From positions 188,001 through 252,000 of the forward strand of contig JAQGDQ010000053.1 in the NCBI GenBank assembly GCA_030141605.1: a DNA stretch of 64,000 bases. Direction: 5' to 3'. A model generated the notes under the pieces. The model worked only from the letters and a program-made list of their open reading frames with translations, had not been told where the DNA came from and did not search any database. Source of the DNA: Tubiluchus corallicola. Taxonomy: Eukaryota > Priapulida > Priapulimorpha > Priapulimorphida > Tubiluchidae. Both the position numbers and the translations under genes were made by a program. This document shows positions 1-11,237 of this stretch, piece after piece (the stretch's first letter is position 1; each line of letters begins with the position of its first letter).

Positions 1-3000
1 CCACCAATAGTAAATGTAATTTCTTCATCCTGTAGGGAGTGTGTAGTGCTATTGCTGTCACTAGGTGTCCCTTTTGATTTTATATCAGTCTAAAAATAGT
101 GTTTTATATAAAGACAGTTGTACTACATTGCATACATGTAACTGACAACTGGAGGAGACAGTATTCACAGAAAAATTTGCTACTTACTGCGAATCTCTCG
201 CAACACAAGCTGTCAATAACATAGTCCATAATAGCAGGGCTTCTATAGCACAATAAATGTTGTAACCATAAATGTCAACAGTTTTCATACCAGTAAGCAT
301 CTTTGCACATTATAAATCCAATGTAAAATTTAAACAGCTTCAAAATACATGTACGCATTAATATTAATGAAAAATGTCAATTTTATCTATCATGCTCACT
401 TTTACTTTCTTGTGGGGCTTTTCATTCTGAATGAGCATATCATAACTACTTTGTGGTCCAAGAGGTTCCTTGAGATCTGCTGAAGAAGACTGTGGTGTTT
501 CATACAATGACACTGTTATTTTCGGCATTGGTAGCGAAGTACTTCTTTGCCTCGTCTGCATCATTCGACTATCCTGCAACAAAAGATACAAAAACCTTAT
601 ATTAACAATTAAAATAAATTAAATTTGTAACAACACATGTAAATTAAAATAAAACACAAATAATCTGAAGTAGTGCTCACAAAATTTAGATGTCACAAAT
701 TATATTAAACTTATAGTATAGGACTGATGTTAATTACTGAATACATATACCTAAAAATGTGTTTCACCCAAACAGATTAACACCAATCCAAAACAAATGT
801 TTTACTAGTTTCAATTAGCCTAATGTTTCAGAAAGCTCTATGCAATTTAATGAAAGTAGTAACTGACAAATGACTGTGGCAATAATGTTAGGTTTCGGAC
901 AGAAAAAAATTAATAATTTGCAATCAACTCTTTGATCATTAATAATTTAAGCTGCCACATCACAAATCATAAACAAACCTCATCTTTCATTTCCTGCAAT
1001 CGTTGGTACAGATACTGTAATGCCCAGAAAACGCCTTCCTCTGCCCATTGAGGCACGAATAAGCACCTTAACACGGCAACATCAAAAAAAGTTGCACTAT
1101 GAGGGTCTTGATGTGATGGTGATCTGGTCAACTGAGTCTGCAAGGCTGTGTCAAGCTTCTCTTGAACGAAATCCTTGTCTACAGGGATCTCTGCTTCAGC
1201 AATGGGCTTTAGCATATTATCCGAGCCATTCTTTTGCATAAGACCATGTGCAGGCATGGAGGATTTACCACAGCGGCATGTTTGATTCTCGCCATATCGT
1301 GTTTTCACTGATGTGTTACAGAACTCACACACAATTTCCACTAAGGTGGACGTTCCCTCGGAAAATGTTGATGCGCCACAGATTTCTGACATGGTACAAA
1401 GTGGTGCCTTGGCAGAAATTTGAGACTCGTCCACCGATTGAGTATCAGTACCATTCTCACCTTCTACTGGAGGCTCAGGATAGCAGAGAAAGTCAAAGTC
1501 TTCACTAGGACTTCGTCTTCCCACAAAGATACCACCAAATTTTCCCCCAATTCGCATTTGGCTCTTGTCTCCTTTCATTACCGTCTTTTTTGGTTTGACA
1601 AGAGCAGAGAGACAAGGAATGTCAGGCTGCCTGTACTCCCAGAGTGGCTGCCAAAGTTTTAACCCATTTTCTAATCGAAAGCTCTGGAACATCTCTTGTT
1701 TCATGCTGCTCATCAGAGGTGCAAACAGGTAAACGAATAATTGTAAAGAAGTGAGAGAAAACAGAAACTCTTTTGGTTTTCCAGGTCGATCATCATCCTC
1801 GCATTCTTCAGCTGCATCTAACATGACCCAATGAAGAGTGTAAAGCAGCTTTGTCTCCGACTGGCTGAATTTTTCGGCAGCTCTGGATTCTTGTTTGCGT
1901 AAAGCCAGCAGGGCACCACAGCAATGCATTATATGAGGAAAAGCTGCCTCTATGAGCCTCCATCGATGTACTGAACTTATGGCATCTGACAGTTGTGGTG
2001 AAAGACCATGAACGATATTTTGAACTACAACTCTCTCGAAACTCTGAAATAAAATATTTTCACTAATTCGACGAACAATGTGTGTTTTATGGCGCGTTCA
2101 GCCTGAGACTTCTCTCGCAACTTGCTGCGCAGCTTCTCTCTGAAAGAAGTTGCCAAACCGTTCACATATTGCAACTTTGCTCTCAGAGAGAAGTTGCGTA
2201 ACAAGCTGCGAGAGAAGTCTCTACATCTGAATGCGCCATTGGATATATTGTCATACACAAAGCACAAAAAAGAGAGTACTAGTTTTCAAGAAAGTTTCTT
2301 GCTTCTGTAGGTAAAATTTTTTAAGTCATATAAAAATGATATCACAAATGTGACAAAAACATAGGTAGTTGAAGCAAAAATTAATAACCATTGTCTGAAG
2401 TTACAAATAAATATACAACAAGCAAATTAAAAAGCAAGTAAGTATGAATAATAAGCTAGCAAATGATAAAGGGCACCTACTAACGGCTATTAGGTTTGAA
2501 TGATCTAAGAAGTAAAAGACATAACTAACATAATACAACAATAGTAAAAACTTGAGCTGGTAATGTACATACCACACATGTTGCCTCAATTAGTTTCCCA
2601 ATTTTTGGCCGAATAAAAGGACTGAAACACAAAAAAGTAAATATGTGTCAATCAACAGATCCGTTAATTACAGAATGTTAAATTTGGATAGCTCTGAGCG
2701 CTTTACAGTATCACTTCACTACAGCTTACATCATCCAAGCCATTAGACAATGAAATGTGAAACTTGCCCTATTTTTGGCCTCATGTTTGTAGGGTAAACT
2801 CTGCCCAAGGCTGAAATTCTACATGGTTCAAATAAGAATGTTTACATTTCTGTCGTCCATTTTACAAGGACTGTCATGTCAGTGTCTACATATAATTTTA
2901 CAAACTAAAGGAGAATATTTACACTTGCTTCAAAAATCTAAACATTTGTAAGAACTAGTACTCGCATGACTTAGCTAAATAATACAAGGTTTGGATAACT

Positions 3001-6000
3001 GATATTTCTTTCTGCTGTTTCTATCCAATACTAGAAAATAGTTAGTTAATTTTACTTTTTACAGATGGTTTCTCTGTGTTAGAACAACTAATGACAAACT
3101 ATTACAGTTAAACAAATCAGGCATATAAATGGAGTCTCTGGTTGTGCTTAACTGTGTTTTAATGGGTTTGCGAGACGTTATTCTCATACAAGTACACCAA
3201 CAAAATCACAATACTGTCTCGTATTAAACAGAAGTGCAAATACCAGTGCGAACAATATTTTAGATTATTATTTACCACAGCTACAAGCTGTTAGTCGAGG
3301 CTTGAATAAATCTTTCAATATCTCATCAGGAACTGAAATATAAGCCTGGAAGGGGGAGATGAAAGTTCTACCTAACCAAGTGTTTGACTCTCTTTAAACA
3401 TTACACTGATTTCCTGCATTTGGGAAAATTAGCTAAATAAAGCAGCACAGCCCGTTCTGATGCTTGGAAAGAATAGTTAGCTTCTGCTGCTTGATCAATA
3501 CCGTGAACTACAAATCCGCAGAGTATTGATTTTGGAAATCAGCAGCTACTACACTGACAAGGTATTATAAATGACTCCATGAGGGGTCGTCACTAAACAT
3601 GAAGACTACTTCACTTCCTAATTTTCTTCGTTTTCTAGGTATTACTTTGTTGTACATAAGAAACTACTATTTTGGACTTTAATACTAGTCGAAGTAGAGA
3701 TAAGCCAGCTGTGCTATATATTTTACACCACAGTAGTTAATACAGTGGCAATGTGAGGAAATAGTACCTATTTTACTAACTTGCTGATCTAGAGATCTCG
3801 CAGATACAGGTTGCTGAAGTCCTGCTTCTTTGCGTGTATAGTTTACTGATTTATAAGACATTTTTGTATACTTGCTTGTTTTATCACTAGCATGTCAACT
3901 CTTGTTGTTAACTTGCTAACATATTCATGTTAACTAGTAGTGCCACAGTTTTGTTAGTTAAATCTATCAGCAAAATTGTCTTGGAAATTTATTAAATGGA
4001 AGGAGGATCAGCTAATTTATGATTAGCGATATTTAAAGCACCAAAATATTTAAAAAAATTGAACATGTCTTTGATTGACCTAACAGAGAGAAAGCACCTA
4101 ACGTAATCATATACAAGAAGGAAATGAATTATTTTTTAATGTTAACCAGAAACCCCTGAAAGAAATGCTTTCCGTTGATTCATTACTTAACCAAGTGTGT
4201 GAGTACTTTAAGTCCTTATAAGTGATTGGATTTTATAAGCTTTGGCTAGTTTGTCCCTGCAATTTGTCAGATAAATAATGGGGCAGTCATGGATAAATAG
4301 ACAGTATGCATTTTATCCATGGGCAAAGCTTAGGAATTGAAGCTACCACAACAAACAAACACAAAAATGTGTTCATTTGTTGAGTGCCAAATGGCTCACA
4401 TTAGCAAAATATACAAAAAATACACCATGAATTATTCGAAACTATCAAAGACAAACCAAACATTTCAACACAAGTACATTTACACACATATGCTATTTCT
4501 TAAATTCGCAGGACAGCATCTGCAATCACAAGCACACATTTAAGCCTTGTAACTCTATGATGCTGTAAAAATATGTTCTGAACGAAACAGGAACCTACAC
4601 ATTTTGTAAATTCCATTTGGAATTCTAAAATATTGACACAACTATATCCAAGAAAAGGCAAAGCACAGCTGGTAAATATATCGTATTGTTTTTTTCACTG
4701 TTTCCTATCATTTTTCCTCGTTGCAGCAATGTCACTTATAACGCCTGAAATATTAACAATGATCACATTGTTGGATACGAGGCAGCTAGAATTGCAGAGT
4801 AAATTTTGCCCGATTTTGATGGTTTATGAAAAAAATATACCCAACTATTAAAATAGGTACTCTATAGCAACGTTCGATTATGCTTAGAATGAATTATGAA
4901 TTTAAAGAATAAATAATATGTGGGAATAACAAAAAATAAGGATTGTAAAGCAGTTGTTGTTTTTATTATAGTCCGGTGGCAACTGACCACAATAAGAATC
5001 AAGCACTTTATGTTGATTTTTTATATAGTGGTTTTGAAGTCTTACGAGTCTACAGATTCTAAAAAATGGGGTGGCATTTTTTAAAATCAAGGTTCGAGAT
5101 CATTTCAAGGTCATTTACAGTAAAATGTCTAAAATGAGATTTAGGTCTCAATATAGGTCTACTGAAGAACTCTGATTAGCATTAATCTGTCAAGGCCAAA
5201 GTGATTTCAAGATCACTGCTGAAATGTATAGATCACCATGATCAAACCATCCATACCGAACTGCAGGTGAAATACATGCACAGCTGGAGATGGAAGCTAA
5301 CCAGATAAAGCAGAGGAAGATCTCGATGCATACTTTCCGCTGCTTAGAAAGTCCACCACTAGTTTGTTTTTTAAAGTAGACTATGTCATTTAAAGCCACT
5401 CCAACTGCATAGGTTTTTCAATGACTCTTTCCATTAGAATTATCTAGCTGTTTCTCTTGGTTTGTACTCAGGAAATTGTATCAAGAAAATTGGATATGCC
5501 ACTCTGGATGGCAGACATTGAGGCACGAGACATTTCAGCACCAACACCAATGCACACTGCCACTGAGTACTGTGACTCAATCATGCAATTATACATTATA
5601 AAATTATTTCGGTGCTGTGCACTACAAATTATGCTAACTAGCAGGTCAAAATTATGTGACTGCTCATCCCACAGTTGCCAGATAATTTTTAAAGCATCTA
5701 AACAATTTGTAAGAAAAGAAATAATTATTTTTGTTTGTGTAATTGAAGCTGGAAACAACTATAACTAATCTAGCGTGCATAAAACGGGTACATGACTTTT
5801 GACCACGGGGCACTTGACCACAAGACATTTGGGTGTGCAAACACTTCAGCATAAGACATTTGGGCAAAAATAAAATTTAATGTTGTACCTGATTTTTTAT
5901 TTTGTTTATTAATTTTTAATAATTTGCAATTTACCTAACTCTTGCAGCATGTTTAAATCATCAGAGATCCTGCAGAAATTTCATTCATCTACATTCTCTT

Positions 6001-8777
6001 CCAATACACTAACCATTGTGATTTTATATTACATAATCAAAAATGAAGATTTGTACACTAGCACGAAAGAAATTCTTTGGAGTTCACAAGTCAAGATCCA
6101 AAGATTAAGATGGCTAGGACACCTGAGATTACCAAGTGAAGTACCAGTAAGAATCGCCTCAAAGGAAGCCTTAAAACCTTGCGAAAAAGCACCTGGCAAA
6201 CCAAAAACAGCTTGGATAGTTAAGATAAATAAAGGTGTTCAACAACTTCAACCAAACCTATCTTTAGGAGTAAAAGAACTCACGCTGTTAGCTGCTGATA
6301 GAAGTGGGTGGAACCCTCTAATAAATGTTAATGGCTCAATGTCTACAATAGATGGAATGAGGCTTTAAAGAAGAAATACTGTTTACTAATATTATTATTA
6401 TTATTATATTATTATCATATAAAAAAATTAGAATAACACTTAGTCACTGATAAGTGAACTATGAATATGATTTAGAACTAGTTACAGTCAGAGGCGGATT
6501 ATGATTTTATGGGCCTTAGGCTTGAGCTTGGAACGGGCCTTTTAAATGTTGCTACACTGCTGAGCTGACGTGTTTTTGTGGAGCTCTCGTCGTTTGTAAG
6601 TTTGTTTAATTTTGTGAGTTTTTGCCCACCGATTGTGATAAAAATTATATCTTCTTGATCCTTGAGTTGTGGACTAGGACAATATAAACACGATTACAGC
6701 TTGGTGAGTTTCTGGGTTAGATGTCAACTAAAATAAGCCAATCAGAAACTCTGAAAGTAACTTTAGTTTCTTACTAATTTCTTATATCTCTAAAGGATGA
6801 CAAATTAAACAATTTATCACTGATGCATATTGAGTCAGATATGTTGAAAAAAATGGACTTTTCAGAAATTATAACTGACTTTGCCCCCAGAAAAATTCGG
6901 AAACTGAAATTTTGAACTTAAACTTAAACTGTGTAAACATGAATTGTGTAAACTTAAATTGTGTAAACTTGAATTGTGTAAACTTAAATTGTGTAAACTT
7001 GATTTGTGTAAACCCGATTTGAAATATAGTGACTGACTTTTAAAAAAAACTTTTTTCTATATTTTATTTTGGCGGGCCCCTTGCTCTTTTGTCAATTTAT
7101 TTTTTTTACAAAAAAAATTTTTTTTCGTTTTATTTTGCCGGGCCCCTTTTGATCCCGGGCCTTAGGCTTCAGCCTATTCAGCCTATAGGGCTATCCGCTA
7201 CAGGTTACAGTGGTTAAAATGATTAAAATTCACCTGTGTTAAACTCACTTCTTCACATTTCCTCACTTTCCTGCCACACATATTGAACATTTACTATTAA
7301 AAAATATGAGGTAAGTACCGGGCGAAGCTTTCTAGCTTTTTGCCACAGAAAAGCTTTTCAGTTCTTGCAAAAGAAAAAATACAAACTTAATTTGACCTCT
7401 CAGCCACCACCAAAAAAAACAAAATATAGACAAAATAATGTTCACAGAAAAGTGTATGTAATGAATTATGTTGTTACATATAATCACAGTAATGATATGA
7501 TATATTATACACACGTTTTTATCGTTACTATAATACACGTGAAATGTGTAAGCGCTACAAATCATTATTATATAACCCCGTTTTTGGTTCCTTATGCATG
7601 AAGATACAAAAATTAAAACCATAACAAATGCAAACAATGATTTGGTAGGTGCAAATGTTAAAGGTGAGCCAAACAACTGTCGGCAAATTTCAAAATTGAA
7701 GAAATTACCTAAAACTTGTTTTTGTTAGCTGTAATTGAAAAACAAAATTGTAATTGTTCCTGAAAAAGCTGACATAGGATGATCTGCTTAAATAGCTTTT
7801 GTTGAATGACATTTTTGGAACATAGGTGAGTTAGATCGTAAGCACATCATGGCTTTTAGGAAGCGTGTGCCGCTTAAACTAATTCAAACTCCCAGTTTTC
7901 ATAATATACATAATGTAAAATAAATTACATGCAAAAATATCACAAAATTAGCCACCTAATTTTTTGTAAAAATTCATCATGTTTTAAGAAGATGAGACTG
8001 CTGCTTTTCCCCAGTCGTTGAGTGACATCACTGGAGTGAAAGAATGGGCGTCCAAAGTGGGAATGCCTAGGCATGTAGTGATTGCGACTTTAAAGTGATT
8101 TTATTAACTACACAAGTTGCTGATCACACTTTTGTTAGGAAATTCTAACATTTTATCTGAAAATTGAAATGAGTTCATAAAGAGTAAATGAGGTCGAAAC
8201 GGATACGTGGTGAACAAAAAGCATCGCCAAATTGCTAAAGAAATGTAGACAAACCCTTTGCGTAACATTTTTGCACAATTTATTAATAATTCTGTTTAAT
8301 GAACAAAATATATGCAAGTCTTTTCCTAGTCTGTATGACACAAATACATATACATTTTTATATGTTTTTTATCTTTGTTTTGGATTTTTTTAAATGAACA
8401 TCTTTTGCTTTTATTATGGAAATGATCTGCATCAAAGTAATACACGCATGTGACATTTTTTCGTACTTTTCCATTTTCGTGTCATTTCTAACGTGCCATT
8501 TTTTCCTGAGCCATATTTACCTACATTCCATTTATAATAGGACATACACTTTCTAAATATATTTGCCTTGGGTTCTTATCTTTAAAACTTTCCTTAGAAG
8601 ACTTCTATGAAATTTGTCAATCTGCTTTTCTTGCTCAATCATTAGACACCCATGTTTCACTGTTTTACATAAATATGAAAAGAAAATTTCATACCTAGTT
8701 TGCCTCCAAAAGAAAGTTTGTATAGGTAGCGGTACAACCACATCATCCTGCTGATCCGAAAGCTTTCTTTTGGGCAT
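1..8777 (-). CDS. UNC80: UNC80, NALCN channel-complex subunit (5' part, runs off left edge)
   Basis: UNC80 is the large scaffold protein that supports the NALCN sodium-leak channel together with UNC79 at the plasma membrane. Five exons join in phase: 8777-8695, 2621-2573, 2043-979, 573-400 and 89-1 (continuing outside). They encode about 486 residues of a protein that is usually over 3000. The start is MPKRKL, followed by PLPIQTFFWRQT and then FIRPKIGK from exon 2, which is the conserved family N-terminus with the exon boundary in the same place as in vertebrates. Exon 3 carries SFERVVVQN, TKLLYTLHWVMLDAAEEC, LFAPLM, LWQPLWEYRQP, and near its end FFDVAVLRCLF. An insert in exon 3 is cysteine-rich (CEFC, then CRC). 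Exon 4 is a low-complexity, Ser-rich linker. Exon 1 sits between the arms of a large inverted repeat. Family identity is very likely; the exact boundaries are hand-derived. Confidence 0.92.
2089..2239. mobile_element. MITE, 151 bp foldback
   Basis: The ends are inverted copies of GGCGC(G/A)TTCA, and the similarity continues inward through GAGACTTCTCTCGCA(A/G)CTTG, so most of the unit folds into an imperfect hairpin. There is no coding capacity. It lies in UNC80 intron 2, just upstream of exon 3. A 51-bp relative with the same GTTCA..TAGAGACTT end occurs at 61862. The autonomous family is unknown and I found no clear target duplication. Confidence 0.65.
5795..5872. repeat. Degenerate short tandem repeat (GACCACAAGACATTTGG-like)
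   Basis: Units of roughly 15-17 bases resembling CTTTTGACCAC / CACTTGACCACAAGACATTTGGG recur about four times with substitutions. It is non-coding and inside UNC80 intron 1. It may be the edge of a transposable element or a decayed minisatellite. Confidence 0.4.
6025..6415 (+). mobile_element. Non-LTR retrotransposon 3' fragment (copy A)
   Basis: The plus-strand frame encodes the C-terminal tail of a reverse-transcriptase [44 protein letters not shown] and LLAADRSGWN, ending GGMRL and a stop near 6368. The matching region of the copy at 13790-14129 is closely similar. An (ATT)n tract follows the stop, as expected for a 3' tail of such elements. The copy is 5'-truncated and inactive. Confidence 0.8.
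6489..7203. mobile_element. hAT-type non-autonomous DNA element with 8-bp target duplication
   Basis: The element begins CAGAGGCGGAT and ends ATCCGCTACAG, imperfect terminal inverted repeats of the hAT type. Subterminal GGGCCTTAGGCTT matches AAGCCTAAGGCCC near the other end. It is flanked by a perfect 8-bp direct repeat GTTACAGT at 6481-6488 and 7204-7211, the size hAT transposases make. There is no transposase frame, so it depends on another element. It contains a 15-bp tandem array at 6931-7020. Confidence 0.85.
6931..7020. repeat. 15-bp minisatellite, six units
   Basis: GTGTAAAC recurs exactly every 15 bases (6931, 6946, 6961, 6976, 6991, 7006) with unit consensus GTGTAAACTTGAATT. The array is internal to the hAT-type element at 6489-7203, so it may be characteristic of that family. 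Confidence 0.9.
7837..8577 (+). repeat. Left arm of a large inverted repeat around UNC80 exon 1
   Basis: This arm is the reverse complement of 9368-10208. Matching landmarks are CGTAAGCACATCATGGCTTTT at the outer end, AATGCCTAGGCATGTAGTGA in the middle, and GGGTTCTT at the inner end. By eye the middle is nearly identical and other parts are more diverged. No ORF or known transposon protein is visible. This arm lies in UNC80 intron 1. Confidence 0.85.
8578..8680 (-). mobile_element. Non-LTR retrotransposon fragment (copy B, minus strand)
   Basis: The minus strand reads EQEKQIDKFHRSLLRKVLKI, matching the copy at about 13690-13785 ([19 protein letters not shown]). The fragment abuts the inner end of the left inverted-repeat arm and ends 14 bases before the UNC80 exon 1 donor site. 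It is a non-functional relic. Confidence 0.75.
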
Positions 8778-9157
8778 TTTCACACAATCTTGTAAGAAAG
8801 ATTCTCAAAGAAAATATAAAAATCGGAAAAACTATGTGAAAAATTCGTCTAGCCGGTTCAACGGCTTCATTCCTGGCTTCTCCAGTCTCCACTTCGTATT
8901 GGAAGTCACAAGCTGAGCCCACGGTTGAAGCAGAATCTGGTTAGTTTTGCAAAGTGCATTACCGACGAGCTATCCGTTCGGTCTAGTGATATAACTAGTT
9001 TGCTTACTGGTGACGTGATGTGCGGTACAACTAGCTCTGGCCTCTGGTATAACGTCTGAAAACCTTAATATAAAACTTGACTAAAGTTTAAAATTCCCCA
9101 CACACAAGAAATTAGTTTGTGAAGCGGATTAGGGTTAGAGTTAGGGTATTTAAATTG
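8778..9157 (-). promoter_or_regulatory. Presumed UNC80 5' UTR / proximal promoter region
   Basis: This is the stretch directly upstream of the UNC80 start codon (minus strand). It is less AT-rich than its surroundings and contains a TGACGTG element near 9011 that resembles a CRE half-site. No transcription start can be fixed from sequence alone. The assignment rests only on position, so it is tentative. Confidence 0.3.
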
Positions 9158-9314
9158 TGTAGGGAATTGTAAACTCTTTATGGTATATATACAATAATAT
9201 ATATTAATTATAATAATTTTGTGTAATAATATTAATTATATATATATATATATAACAATGTTAATAATTTTGTGTAATTATATAATACCATAAACAGTTT
9301 ACAATTCCCCACAC
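9158..9314. mobile_element. Small foldback MITE upstream of UNC80
   Basis: TGTGTAGGGAATTGTAAACT at the left end is mirrored by AGTTTACAATTCCCCACACA at the right end, with TATGGTAT continuing the inverted repeat. The centre is AT-rich. A third partial copy of the end (AGTTTAAAATTCCCCACACA) lies at about 9087-9106. The element is non-coding and sits in the spacer of the larger inverted repeat. Confidence 0.65.
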
Positions 9315-9367
9315 ATTATATACACGTAATACATTTGCTTAATGAGTTTGCCTCTTTCGAGTCAAAA

Positions 9368-9781
9368 GAACCCAAGGTAAATATATTTAGAACGTGTATG
9401 TCCTACTATAAATGGAAGTAGGTAAAAATGGCTCAAGAAAAAATGGCACGCTAAAAATGACACGAAAATGGAAAAGTATGAAAAAATGGCACATGCGTGT
9501 GTTATTCTGATGCAGATCATTTCCATAATAAAACCAAAAGATGTTTATTTAAAAAACGCAATACAAAGATAAAAATAAAAAAATGTGTCATACAGACTAG
9601 CAAAAGACTTGCAAATATTTTGCTCATTAAACAGAATTATTATCAATAGTGCAAAAACATCACGCAAAGGGTTTGTTTACATTTCTTTAACGATTAACAT
9701 TTAACATGTTAACTAACACTGATTGATCATCCCTGTAAAGTTTTTATTCAGTGATTATCAATGTATTTCAATGGCAAATAA

Positions 9782-9824
<43 letters not shown>

Positions 9825-10208
9825 TTGGCAATGCTTTTTCTTCACCTTATAGTGAGAAAGTCCACTTTCGACCCTCATTTCAATTTTCAGATAAAATGTT
9901 AGAATTTCCTAACAAAAGTGTGATCAGCAACTTGTGTAGTTAGTAAAATCACTTTAAAGTCGCAATCACTACATGCCTAGGCATTCCCACTTTGAACACC
10001 CATTCTTTCACTCCAGTGATGTCACTCATCAACTGGGGAAAAGCAGCAGTCTTATCTTCTTAAAGCATGATGAATTTTTACAAAAAATTAGGTGGCTAAT
10101 TGTGATATTTTTGCATGTAACTTACTTTTACATTATGTACGTTGAAAAACTAGGAGTTTGAATTAGTTTAAGCAGCATGTGCTTCCGAAAAGCCATGATG
10201 TGCTTACG
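9368..10208 (-). repeat. Right arm of the large inverted repeat
   Basis: Reverse-complement counterpart of 7837-8577. It is about 100 bases longer because of an arm-specific stretch around 9700-9825 that includes an (AT)n run at 9779-9824. The arm lies upstream of the UNC80 start codon and downstream of the DNA2 stop codon, so the pair of arms brackets UNC80 exon 1. No coding potential is seen. Confidence 0.85.
9779..9824. repeat. (AT)n microsatellite
   Basis: Nearly pure AT dinucleotides, interrupted once by ACAT. It is present only in the right arm of the inverted repeat. Confidence 0.95.
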
Positions 10209-11117
10209 AAAAGTCGTGAAATCCGTACTTTGTAATAGATTAACAAATACTTATGAGTACAGTATTGACATACTGCTTAGTCAGCATTACGTCAGCTTAG
10301 AAGGCAAAGGTTACAGACAGCATTATGCAGGTTTCCAAGTTAGAATTTCTCGAAATGTAACCTGGAACTAACTCGTAGTTGTCTGTCCTGGTACAGATAA
10401 TAAAAAAGAAGTACTCAATGTTGTAGCCTAGTTCCTGTTTTTTCAAAGCTGTAACACTCCCTCTGAGAACACCATGAAGTGCTTCACAGACATTTTTTGT
10501 ACATGGTGTTTTGTCAAGTTTTGTGAAAAAAGAATGGGCAAAAAACTCCTTTTTACTATCTCCCCATCCAGGAATCTGCAATAAAATGCATCTCTCGTGC
10601 CCCCTACCCACCTTCTCCACAAAGTCTTTTTACTATAATTGAAAACTTCTAAAATTTTACACAAAATTTTAGCTATCATTCAACTATGTACTTATGCAAC
10701 TACTATATTCAGCTTATACACTGCAATACATTTTAATTCACCAATATCGTTTAAATTTTAAGTTAACATTTACTATGCAAAAATAATTGAGGATTTTAAT
10801 AATGTCTAACAAACACCCACTTCTATATGAACAAATAGTACAACATGAACAGTATTTTATGTTTCAATATTTTTCACATATGTACAGAAAATTTTATTCA
10901 AGCATACAGTCATAGTTATTCTATTTATGAAAACAAAGGAAATCTACCACCACCTGAGTTCCAAATGACTAAATGCCAAAGCCAACAGCTAAATCACTTG
11001 TACATTAGGCTTGTAATTGTTATGAATATTTACAGGAGTTAATATGCAAGATTAAAGTAACAACAAACACAGCATTAAATAAAAATTGGGACAGTTAGTT
11101 CACTAACAAAAAAATAA
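10209..11117. other. Spacer between DNA2 3' end and the UNC80 upstream region
   Basis: AT-rich sequence separating the DNA2 poly(A) region from the inverted repeat upstream of UNC80. Short open frames occur on both strands but show no recognisable domain, splice context or homology to the neighbouring genes. I see nothing else in it. Confidence 0.6.
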
Positions 11118-11123
11118 TTTATT
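11118..11123 (-). terminator. DNA2 poly(A) signal AATAAA
   Basis: On the minus strand AATAAA occurs about 115 bases after the DNA2 stop codon (11240-11238). It is the first canonical hexamer in a plausible position. The cleavage site is not determined. Confidence 0.5.
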
Positions 11124-11237
11124 TACATAATTGTTACGGATCATAATCAATTGTTAAAACAGTCATGCTACACAAAGATACAAGCAAGTAAGCTCACACA
11201 TAAACATAAATCGTAACTCAATTAGAAAACTAACCCG

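Larger units (their letters stand above)
2622..8694 (-). other. UNC80 intron 1 (about 6.1 kb)
   Basis: This intron separates UNC80 exon 1 from exon 2. It ends at a TTTCAG acceptor just before 2621 and begins with GTATGA after 8695. It contains a non-LTR 3' fragment (6025-6415), a hAT-type element with target duplication (6489-7203), the left arm of a large inverted repeat (7837-8577) and a further non-LTR fragment (8578-8680). From 2622 to about 5790 and from 7212 to 7836 I see AT-rich sequence with no convincing gene; the short open frames there have no recognisable domain. Confidence 0.7.

Noticed and set aside
5190-5768. Overlapping frames that hinted at a transposase or receptor relic
   Set aside because: Pieces in different frames did not match any family I know, and no terminal repeats bound them.
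9128-9150. TTAGGG-like units as an interstitial telomere
   Set aside because: Only about three imperfect units, too short to distinguish from chance in AT-rich DNA.
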